Shown here: piece after piece, positions 1 to 5,654 of the stretch | Numbering within the stretch: position 1 is the first letter of the stretch | How the letters are laid out: the number at the start of each line of letters is the position of its first letter | Origin: Anaerolineales bacterium | Lineage (GTDB): Bacteria; Chloroflexota; Anaerolineae; Anaerolineales; UBA6663 | Direction of reading: 5' to 3' | Assembly (NCBI GenBank): GCA_017999235.1 | Contig: JAGOBN010000236.1 | Coordinates: 1-6,624 of the forward strand | Length of the DNA: 6,624 nt | Position numbers and translations under genes: made by a program | Notes under the pieces: model-generated | What the model was told of the DNA's origin: nothing | Database searches by the model: none | Seen by the model: only the letters and a program-made list of their open reading frames with translations

Positions 1-1
1 C

Positions 2-1066
2 GCCGACATCTTAAGCAGCCTCCAGGGGCAGGGCAATGCCGATCATGATTTCTCGGCCTACCTGGACGAGCAGGCGCTGATTGACCTGGCGCTCTTCATT
101 ACCAAAGGCCAGTTCGACGCCGATACACTGCTGACCGCGGATGCCGCTTCCATCGGCGATGCCGCCCAGGGCCAGCAGGATTATGAGAACGTCTGCGCCG
201 CCTGCCACGGCCCGCAAGGGGTGGCCATCAACTTCGACTCTATCGCCGAGCCCGAGTTTGTGCCGCATCTGGCCGTGGACAACCCGTGGGAATTCATCCA
301 CAAGGTGCGCTTTGGCGCGCCCGGCTGGCCCATGCCGTCCAGCATTGTCAATGAATGGACCGACGCGCAGCTGGCCGATGTCCTGGCCTATGCCCAGACT
401 CTCTCGCCGGCCGCGCAAGCTTCCGGCGGCGGGCTGCTGTACGACGCCTGGTGGGAAGCCATCGGCGCGGACGAGCCGGCCGGCGATCAGCCCTTGTGGA
501 AGACGCAGACCACCAACACCCGCACCGGCCTAGATACCTGGCGGTGCAAGGAATGCCACGGCTGGGATTACCAGGGCGTGGACGGTGCCTACGGCTCCGG
601 TTCGCACAAGACCGGCTTCCCCGGCATCCTGGCCTCGGCCAGCCTGTCCGCCGAGGCGCTGACCGCCTGGCTCACCGGCCAGGAAAACCCGGATCACGAT
701 TTCTCGGCCGGCCTGGGCGAGGCGGAGGTCGCGGCGCTGGTGATCTTCATCCAGCAAGAGATGACGGCCCCCAACAGCTTCATCAACGCCGACAAGACCG
801 TGACCGGCGACCCGGCCCGCGGCAAGGTCAAATACGACAACACCTGCGCCGCCTGCCACGGCCAGGATGGCAAGAAGCTCAACTTTGGCGATGACGCCGA
901 ACCGGAATACCTGGGCACGCTCGCCGCCGACAACCCGTGGGAGTTCTTCCACAAGGCGCTGGCCGGCCAGCCCGGCGAGCCCATGCCGGCGGCCCGCGCC
1001 CTCGGCTGGTCTATGGAAGACATCGCCAACCTGGCGGCCTACGCCCAAACCCTGCCCATCAAGTAG
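2..1066 (+). CDS. Multihaem c-type cytochrome with tandem diheme repeat units (5' end outside window)
   Basis: Exported electron-transfer protein, presumably periplasmic or on the outer face of the membrane. The frame is open from base 2 with no start in view, so the N-terminus and signal peptide are missing; 354 residues are visible. Three haem-attachment motifs occur at visible residues 65-69 (CAACH), 182-186 (CKECH) and 282-286 (CAACH). Likely Met axial ligands lie in PMP contexts at residues 111 and 328. The CAACH domains and their Met ligands recur exactly 217 residues apart, so the protein is a tandem array of a two-haem unit (CKECH half, then CAACH half). The window opens inside one unit and shows the next one complete. 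The tract WRCKECHGWDYQG resembles a cytochrome family I associate with Chloroflexota and some Proteobacteria, from memory only. It precedes the cytochrome b gene by 81 bp on the same strand, so it may supply or receive electrons from that complex. Total haem number is unknown. Confidence 0.9.
   Translation, partial: ADILSSLQGQGNADHDFSAYLDEQALIDLALFITKGQFDADTLLTADAASIGDAAQGQQDYENVCAACHGPQGVAINFDSIAEPEFVPHLAVDNPWEFIHKVRFGAPGWPMPSSIVNEWTDAQLADVLAYAQTLSPAAQASGGGLLYDAWWEAIGADEPAGDQPLWKTQTTNTRTGLDTWRCKECHGWDYQGVDGAYGSGSHKTGFPGILASASLSAEALTAWLTGQENPDHDFSAGLGEAEVAALVIFIQQEMTAPNSFINADKTVTGDPARGKVKYDNTCAACHGQDGKKLNFGDDAEPEYLGTLAADNPWEFFHKALAGQPGEPMPAARALGWSMEDIANLAAYAQTLPIK
2..1066 (+). repeat. Intragenic tandem duplication, 651-bp period
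   Basis: Bases 2-415 align with 653-1066 at a constant offset of 651 bp without any insertion or deletion. Landmarks at this offset are the DHDFSA codons (41 and 692), the CAACH codons (194 and 845), DNPWEF (278 and 929), the Met ligand (332 and 983) and AYAQTL. My hand count gives about 60 identical residues of 137 aligned, so the duplication is old at protein level, although short stretches of DNA stay nearly identical. Whether more copies exist to the left cannot be seen. Confidence 0.92.
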
Positions 1067-1093
1067 CTGCCGCCGCTTACGGTCCACCACCCC

Positions 1094-1131
1094 CCCGCGC
1101 TCCCGCCGGCCCGAACGGGCGGGAGCGCGGG
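1094..1131 (+). promoter_or_regulatory. Strong RNA hairpin just upstream of the cytochrome b ribosome binding site
   Basis: CCCGCGCTCCCGCC (1094-1107) is perfectly complementary to GGCGGGAGCGCGGG (1118-1131), giving a 14-bp, almost all G-C stem with a 10-nt loop. It fills the gap between the cytochrome c stop (1064-1066) and the GGAG ribosome binding site at 1134-1137. No run of T follows, so it is not a standard intrinsic terminator. It could stabilise the upstream 3' end, mark a processing site, or limit ribosome access to the next gene. The structure is seen; the role is inference. Confidence 0.65.
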
Positions 1132-1147
1132 CTGGAGTTTGACCATC

Positions 1148-1906
1148 ATGCTGTCCGCGTTGTTGCAGCGGTTATTCAACTCCCGCCCCTGGCGGTCGGT
1201 CTTCCGCCACGGCTGGCCCGATAACCCAACCGACCGTTCGCTCGCCATCACCACCAATCTCTTTCTGCACGTCCACCCGGCGCGCGTCAGCCGGCGCAGC
1301 CTGCGCTGGTCCTACACCTTCGGGCTGGGCGTCATTGCCCTCATCCTGTTCGGCTTGCTCGTCGCCACCGGCATTCTGATGATGTTTTATTACGTGCCCT
1401 CGGTGGAACGCGCCTATCAGACGGTCAAGGCCCTGCGCACCTCCGTCTCGCTGGGCGAGTTCATCCGCAACTTCCACCGCTGGTCCGCGCACGCGCTGGT
1501 GCTGACCGTGATCCTGCACATGGCGCGCGTGTTTTACACCGGCGCGTATAAACCGCCGCGCGAGTTTACGTGGGTGATTGGCGTCGGGCTGCTCCTGCTC
1601 ACGTTCGGCGCCAGCTACACCGGCTATCTGCTGCCCTGGGATCAACTCGCCTATTGGGGGACGACGGTGGGGACCAGCATCGCCAGCTATGCCCCGGTCC
1701 TCGGCCCCGTGATCCGCGAACTGCTGTTGGGCGGCCCGGAGGTCGGCCAGAGCGCGCTCACCCGCTTCTTCACCCTGCACGTGGCCGTGGTCCCCGTGCT
1801 CCTGATGCTGGTCATCACCCTGCACCTGTGGCGGGTCCGCACCAGCGGCGGGTTGGCCGCCAGCGCGCCCGATCTATCCGAGGATGCGTCTGCGGAGGGG
1901 GTTTAG
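1148..1906 (+). CDS. Cytochrome b, N-terminal (b6-like) subunit of a quinol:electron-acceptor oxidoreductase
   Basis: Membrane subunit carrying the two b haems that move electrons between the quinol-oxidising and quinone-reducing sites. It has 252 residues with four main hydrophobic helices, like cytochrome b6 rather than full-length cytochrome b. Haem ligands are His110 and His124 (13 residues between) and His211 and His226 (14 between); the 14-residue spacing is the b6f-type value, versus 13 in bc1. Other family landmarks are HRWSAH, PREFTWV, TGYLLPWDQ and GQSALTRF. Gly59 falls where cytochrome b6 has the cysteine that binds haem c-n, and the whole protein lacks cysteine. I chose ATG 1148 because GGAG at 1134-1137 lies 10 nt upstream; a TTG at 1139 is only 1 nt from that site. 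A GGAG-rich site near its end serves the subunit IV gene, whose start follows the stop by 2 bp. It is part of the bc-complex operon. Confidence 0.95.
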   Translation: MLSALLQRLFNSRPWRSVFRHGWPDNPTDRSLAITTNLFLHVHPARVSRRSLRWSYTFGLGVIALILFGLLVATGILMMFYYVPSVERAYQTVKALRTSVSLGEFIRNFHRWSAHALVLTVILHMARVFYTGAYKPPREFTWVIGVGLLLLTFGASYTGYLLPWDQLAYWGTTVGTSIASYAPVLGPVIRELLLGGPEVGQSALTRFFTLHVAVVPVLLMLVITLHLWRVRTSGGLAASAPDLSEDASAEGV

Positions 1907-1908
1907 CC

Positions 1909-2610
1909 ATGTCACCGTCTCCCCGCCCTCCCGCGGCCGACCCCGACGACGACACCCTGCCGGCTTTCCCGGTGGTGCTGCTCTGGGAAATGGTGCTGGC
2001 GCTGGGCGTGGTGCTGGCGATCCTGGTGTTCTCGCTCATCAAGCAGGCGCCACTGGAGGAGATCGCCAATCCCCTGGTCACCACCGACCCGGCCAAAGCG
2101 CCGTGGTACTTCGTTGGGCTGCAGGAGCTGTTCGATCATATGCATCCGACCCTGGCCGGCGTCATCATCCCCGGCCTGCTGGTCACCAGCCTCATCGCCC
2201 TGCCCTATCTGGATCATTCACGCGCCCAGGCCGGGGTCTGGTTTTCCTCGCCGCGCGGCGCGCGGCTGGTGGCGGGGACGGCCGTTTATACCCTGGTGGT
2301 CATGACCGCCTACATTGTCTTAGACAACGCCTTCAGCCCACGTGAATTATTCCGCGCCGTGGCGCCGCTGTGGGTGACCCAGGGGCTGGTGCCGGGCGGC
2401 ATTATCGCCGTGCTCGTCGCCCTGCCGGCGCTGACGGCGGTGTGGGTCGGGAAAGCCACCGTCCGCGAGGTCATGCTGGTGTTGTTCACGGTGCTGCTGT
2501 TTTCGGCGGTGGTCTTCACCACCAGCGGTTTTCTGTTTCGCGGGCCGGGCTTCAAATTGTATTGGCCCTGGCAGATGCCAGATGGCTACAACCCGTGGGA
2601 TGGGCTCTAG
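1909..2610 (+). CDS. Cytochrome b C-terminal / subunit IV-like protein with five membrane segments and an APWY Qo motif
   Basis: Completes the cytochrome b fold and the quinol-oxidation (Qo) pocket. It has 233 residues, much longer than the roughly 160 residues and three helices of plant or cyanobacterial subunit IV. Five hydrophobic segments are visible at about residues 20-44, 82-101, 118-138, 159-180 and 187-209. The tail contains RGPGFKLYWPW (211-221). The Qo motif is A64-P65-W66-Y67 in the tract KAPWYFVGLQE; the usual PEWY glutamate is replaced by proline. Qo-motif variants are known across the cytochrome b family, and a KAPWYF-type tract is familiar to me from several bacterial bc complexes, so this is a subfamily trait and not damage. 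ATG 1909 is supported by GGAGGGGG at 1894-1901, 7 nt upstream, and by the 2-bp gap after the cytochrome b stop. The reading frame stays open upstream inside the cytochrome b gene, but that stretch is out-of-frame shadow. Confidence 0.93.
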   Translation: MSPSPRPPAADPDDDTLPAFPVVLLWEMVLALGVVLAILVFSLIKQAPLEEIANPLVTTDPAKAPWYFVGLQELFDHMHPTLAGVIIPGLLVTSLIALPYLDHSRAQAGVWFSSPRGARLVAGTAVYTLVVMTAYIVLDNAFSPRELFRAVAPLWVTQGLVPGGIIAVLVALPALTAVWVGKATVREVMLVLFTVLLFSAVVFTTSGFLFRGPGFKLYWPWQMPDGYNPWDGL

Positions 2611-2627
2611 GCCGCCGGCTCGGCGGC
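2611..2627 (+). other. Intergenic hairpin directly after the subunit IV stop codon
   Basis: GCCGCCG (2611-2617) pairs with CGGCGGC (2621-2627) around a GCT loop, starting at the first base after the TAG stop. The gap to the Rieske start is 47 bp and otherwise very G+C-rich. There is no T-run, so complete termination is unlikely. It may be a pausing or mRNA-stability element, or simply a by-product of base composition. Confidence 0.4.
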
Positions 2628-2657
2628 GCCGGCCCCCGCGGCCCAGGGAGAAGATCC

Positions 2658-3155
2658 ATGTCTGACACACCCAAACGTTTCACCCGCCGCGCCTTTTTAA
2701 GCTGGACGTGGACGGCTTCGTTGGCCGGCCTGGCCGGGCAGGCCGGCTGGGGGGTGTTCCAGTACATCACCCCGCGCCTCGCGCCCGGCACGTTTGGCGC
2801 CGCCATTGAGGTGGGCGCGCCCGAGGACTTCGCGCCGGGGACCGTCACTTACTTCCGCCAGGGCCGGTTCTACATTTCCCGGCTGGAAGACGGCGGCCTG
2901 CTGGCGCTCTGGCAGCGCTGTCCGCATTTGGGCTGTACCGTCCCCTGGCGCGAAACGGCGGGAGCGTTCGCCTGCCCATGTCATGATTCGGCGTTCACCC
3001 GCACCGGGGAGGTCATCAACGGCCCGGCGCCGCGCCCGCTCGATCTCTTCCCCATTAGCCTGCTGGACGGGCAGCTGGTGGTGGATACCGGCCAGCGCCT
3101 CGAGCGCGAGGCGTTTGACATCGCCCAAGCGTTTTTCCCCCCCACCGAGGCCTGA
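2658..3155 (+). CDS. Rieske [2Fe-2S] protein of the bc complex, Tat-type N-terminal anchor
   Basis: Takes one electron from quinol at the Qo site and passes it to a c-type cytochrome. It has 165 residues. Residues 9-16 (TRRAFLSW) match a twin-arginine signal, followed by a hydrophobic segment (about 18-37), fitting a folded, cluster-loaded domain exported by Tat and kept as a membrane anchor. Cluster box 1 is CPHLGC (88-93) and box 2 is CPCHDS (106-111). By family rules Cys88, His90, Cys106 and His109 hold the cluster, and Cys93-Cys108 form the disulfide. The conserved proline loop is GPAPRPL (122-128). Box 2 has Asp110 where most bc-complex Rieske proteins have Gly. ATG 2658 follows GGGAG (2646-2650) by 7 nt. 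It is encoded after both cytochrome b halves, whereas many bacteria place it first. Its TGA overlaps the next ATG. Confidence 0.95.
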   Translation: MSDTPKRFTRRAFLSWTWTASLAGLAGQAGWGVFQYITPRLAPGTFGAAIEVGAPEDFAPGTVTYFRQGRFYISRLEDGGLLALWQRCPHLGCTVPWRETAGAFACPCHDSAFTRTGEVINGPAPRPLDLFPISLLDGQLVVDTGQRLEREAFDIAQAFFPPTEA

Positions 3156-4285
3156 TGCGACCGGCAGAGAATTACGCGCCGTTCGTGATCGCCGGCCTGG
3201 GGCTGACCTGGGCAATTGGGGCGGTGGTGCAGATGCACTTGCTGCGCGAGCCGGCTCGGCTGGAGACCGTCCAGGCGACCGAACAGGCCCACTCGGAAAC
3301 GGCCGGCCGCGCGCTGTTTGACGAACATTGCGCGGCCTGCCACGGCGCGGCCGGCGAGGGGAAGCCCGGCGTGGGACCCGCGCTGAACGCACGCGAACTG
3401 CTCAAGACCACGCCGGACGAAATCCTGTTCGGCCTGACCAATACCGGCGTGCCCGGCACGCTCATGCCGGCCTGGGGTCAGGCCTTTGGCGGCCCATTCA
3501 CCGACGACCAAGTGCGGCAGCTGGTGGCCTTTATGCGCGCCTGGGAGCCGACCGCGCCGGAAACCCGCGCGGCTGATTACGCGCCCGACCCGGAACGCGG
3601 CGCCGCCATCTTTGCCGGCACCTGTTTTGTCTGCCACGGTGACGAGGGCCAAGGCACGGAGCGCGGCCCCCTGCTCAACGACCCGGCGCGGCTGGATGAT
3701 TTTGAGCCCCCCTGGTACCGCAACACCATCGCCTACGGCCGGCCGGCCAAAGGCATGCCCAGCTGGGGCGCGGTGCTGTCACCGCAGCAAATCGACGACG
3801 TCGTCGCGCTGTTGATGGCCTGGCGGGACGGCCAGAGCGTGCGGGCGGCGATCCCGCTATCCAAACGCCTGGCCAGCGCGCTGTTTGCGCTGCAGCAATT
3901 CGACCCGGTGGACGCCCATTACTATCTGACGGCCGCGCTCCCGGAAGCTTCCGGGCCGGCCGCGGCCGAGATCCAAGCCGCCCTGGACCTCATCGCCGCC
4001 CGCGACCGGGCGGGGGCGGAGGCGCGTGTGCTGGCGTTGCTGCCCCCGGAACAGATCGGCCAGGAGCTGTATGCCGCCTATTGCGCCTCCTGTCATGAGC
4101 TTGACGGCACTGGCGGTCTGGGCAAAAGCCTGCGCGCCAACGCGTTTATTGTGGACCGGGAGGACGCTGAGTTGGTGCGGTTCCTCGCGGCCGGCCGCGA
4201 AGGGACCGCCATGGATGCCCTGGGAGGGGTCCTGACGGAGGAGCAGCTGGGCTACATTGTGTTGGTACTGCGCGCCTGGCAGTAG
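3155..4285 (+). CDS. Membrane-anchored triheme cytochrome c, likely electron exit of the bc complex
   Basis: It has 376 residues. One N-terminal hydrophobic helix (about 7-30) without a clear cleavage site suggests an uncleaved anchor with the bulk on the outer face. Three class-I-like cytochrome c domains carry CAACH (59-63), CFVCH (157-161) and CASCH (310-314). Likely Met ligands are Met104 (MPAWG), Met201 (MPSWG) and, less securely, Met353 (TAMDALGG). A haem-free, helix-rich stretch of about 70 residues (230-300) separates domains 2 and 3. The ATG overlaps the Rieske TGA (sequence TGATG at 3153-3157), and GAGG at 3147-3150 leaves only 4 nt, so translation is probably coupled to Rieske. No cytochrome c1 or f is visible, so this protein probably accepts electrons from the Rieske centre and hands them on to an oxidase or soluble carrier. 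That role is inferred from position. Confidence 0.92.
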   Translation: MRPAENYAPFVIAGLGLTWAIGAVVQMHLLREPARLETVQATEQAHSETAGRALFDEHCAACHGAAGEGKPGVGPALNARELLKTTPDEILFGLTNTGVPGTLMPAWGQAFGGPFTDDQVRQLVAFMRAWEPTAPETRAADYAPDPERGAAIFAGTCFVCHGDEGQGTERGPLLNDPARLDDFEPPWYRNTIAYGRPAKGMPSWGAVLSPQQIDDVVALLMAWRDGQSVRAAIPLSKRLASALFALQQFDPVDAHYYLTAALPEASGPAAAEIQAALDLIAARDRAGAEARVLALLPPEQIGQELYAAYCASCHELDGTGGLGKSLRANAFIVDREDAELVRFLAAGREGTAMDALGGVLTEEQLGYIVLVLRAWQ

Positions 4286-4307
4286 CCGCCGTCAGGGCGC
4301 CGGCGGC
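4285..4307. terminator. Possible bidirectional hairpin at a convergent gene junction
   Basis: GCCGCCG (4285-4291) can pair with CGGCGGC (4301-4307) around a 9-nt loop. It spans the 6-bp gap between the stop of the triheme cytochrome c and the stop of the oppositely oriented regulator, and includes that regulator's last codons. No T-run is present on either strand. Transcripts from the two sides may instead overlap. Confidence 0.3.
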
Positions 4308-5434
4308 GGGAGGTTGTGGCGGCGGGCATAGGCAATCACTTCCCAGCGGCGGCGCAGGCGCAGTTTGGTCAGCACACTGTGGACATGGTTTTTGACCGTG
4401 CTTTCGCTGACCACCAGTTCGCGCGCGATCTCCCGGTTGGTGGCGCCCCGCGCCAGGAGTTGGATGATCTCGGTTTCGCGGGGGGTCAGTTCCACCGCCC
4501 CCAAAGAGGTTTCCGGCCCCGTGACGTTGAGCGTACGCGAAAAACCCATCATCACCCGGTGCGCCACTTCAGTGGACAAACTGGCCTCGCCGCGCGCCAC
4601 CGCGCGCACATGCTGGAGGAGTTCCGCCACCCGTGCGCTCTTCACCACATACCCCAAGACCCCCGCGCGCAGCGCGGCAAATAAGTGCTCATCATCCATG
4701 TGCATCGTGAGACACACGATTTTGATATCCGGCTGATCAGCGCGGATGACGCTGGCCGCTTCCAGCCCGGTGCCGTCTCCCAGCGTAATATCCAGCAGCA
4801 CGAGCTGGGGTTTTAGGGTGCGGGCCAGCGCAATCGCCTCGCGCTGCAAGCCGGCCTCGCCCACCACGCACATGTCCGGCTGGGAGTTAATCAGGCGCAC
4901 CAGACCGTCGCGAAAGAGGGGGTGGTCATCCACCAGCAGAATCGTGATCGGCGCGGCGGCCGGCTCACGCGCTTCCGGCTCAGCGGCCGCCAGCTCCAGC
5001 AGGCTGACGGCGGCCTGCCCGTCGCCGGGCAGTTCCGCTTCCCTGCTCGGCCAGCCGCGGTCGGGGGGCTGCTCGCCCGTCGGCCGGGGCGCTGGCGGAG
5101 AAACCGGCCCGCCGGGATGGCCGGCGCCGGCCCCGCGGAGGGCCGCCTCTTCAATGGCTTTGCGCAGGCCGCCCGAGCTAAAGATGACCAGGCCCAGCCC
5201 CGCCATCAGCAGCAATTGAAACACGACTTCGTTGACGTGCCGGCTGACATCCGTCCACACGAACAGCCAGGTTTCCAGCAGATGCGCGCAACCGAGAACC
5301 AGGATCCCGATCAACAGCACCCGCACCCAGCGCGCCAGGTGGCTGTTATGCCGCGGGCGCGCCCGATAAGACGCCACCGCCGCGCCGGCCAACACCAAGT
5401 CCAATCCGACGGAGACTGCTTCGAGGGAGTCCAT
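4292..5434 (-). CDS. Membrane-anchored NarL/FixJ-family response regulator (three-helix domain + receiver + LuxR-type HTH)
   Basis: DNA-binding two-component regulator of 380 residues; typical family members have about 210-220 and are soluble. Residues 1-90 form three hydrophobic segments (about 4-22, 37-60, 70-87) with polar landmarks such as CAHLLETW (49-56). A Pro/Gly/Ala-rich linker follows (about 100-160). The receiver domain (163-280) has the acidic pair Asp169-Asp170, the phospho-acceptor Asp215 in LLDITL, Thr243 and Lys265, so it looks phosphorylatable. The C-terminal LuxR-type helix-turn-helix (about 315-372) includes LTPRETEIIQLLARG and SESTVKNHVHSVLTKL. ATG 5434 has GAGG 6 nt upstream. 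No frameshift or stop divides membrane and receiver parts. No histidine kinase lies in the window. The gene converges on the respiratory cluster; a role in controlling it is possible but unsupported beyond adjacency. The membrane part resembles sensor N-termini seen on kinases, from memory only. Confidence 0.92.
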   Translation of the reverse strand: MDSLEAVSVGLDLVLAGAAVASYRARPRHNSHLARWVRVLLIGILVLGCAHLLETWLFVWTDVSRHVNEVVFQLLLMAGLGLVIFSSGGLRKAIEEAALRGAGAGHPGGPVSPPAPRPTGEQPPDRGWPSREAELPGDGQAAVSLLELAAAEPEAREPAAAPITILLVDDHPLFRDGLVRLINSQPDMCVVGEAGLQREAIALARTLKPQLVLLDITLGDGTGLEAASVIRADQPDIKIVCLTMHMDDEHLFAALRAGVLGYVVKSARVAELLQHVRAVARGEASLSTEVAHRVMMGFSRTLNVTGPETSLGAVELTPRETEIIQLLARGATNREIARELVVSESTVKNHVHSVLTKLRLRRRWEVIAYARRHNLPPPAP

Positions 5435-5593
5435 AGGGAACCTCGGGTCAATGCCTAACTAATTTTGGGTTCGTACCATCGCCAGGTCAGGTCTAACACT
5501 CTCGTCATCCGAGGCCAGCCAAAGCCATGTATTAGATCCGTCGTTGGGCAAACCTTCTCCCAACCTGGATCAAATTACGAGCGTTTTTAGGCA

Positions 5594-5654
5594 AAATCAG
5601 GGAATTTTATGACAAAGAGTACCTGATTTAATGCAATATCATCAATAGTACTCT
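5594..5654 (-). promoter_or_regulatory. Two interleaved inverted repeats (possible operator or alternative RNA folds)
   Basis: AAATCAGG (5594-5601) is the perfect inverse of CCTGATTT (5622-5629), 20 bp apart. AGAGTAC (5616-5622) is the perfect inverse of GTACTCT (5648-5654), 25 bp apart. The pairs interleave and share base 5622, so in RNA they would be mutually exclusive or pseudoknot-like; as DNA they could be protein sites. Read on the minus strand, the first pair ends in TTTT. Arms of 7-8 bp can arise by chance in 300 bp, so function is unproven. Confidence 0.3.

Noticed and set aside
41..709. Near-identical DNA segments at 41-58 and 692-709 considered as a CRISPR or mobile-element repeat
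   Set aside because: They are in-frame parts of the coding 651-bp duplication within the cytochrome gene.
1139..1147. TTG start for cytochrome b, three codons upstream of the ATG
   Set aside because: The GGAG site ends 1 nt before it, too close to serve; ATG 1148 has proper 10-nt spacing.
1570..1908. Upstream extension of the subunit IV frame inside cytochrome b
   Set aside because: Arg/Pro-rich out-of-frame translation; ATG 1909 has a strong ribosome binding site and begins the recognisable protein.
2697..3652. Long minus-strand frames opposite the Rieske and triheme cytochrome genes (also 530-1090 and 1172-1825)
   Set aside because: Low-complexity Arg/Gly/Ala-rich translations, no domain motifs, and they lie opposite well-supported genes; they are expected shadows in G+C-rich DNA.
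5484..5493. Direct repeat AGGTCAGGTC
   Set aside because: Two 5-bp units only; no further copies or partner that would indicate an operator.
5543..5564. GTTGGG...CCCAAC inverted repeat with 10-nt loop
   Set aside because: Only 6 bp, no T-run, no relation to a gene boundary; likely chance.
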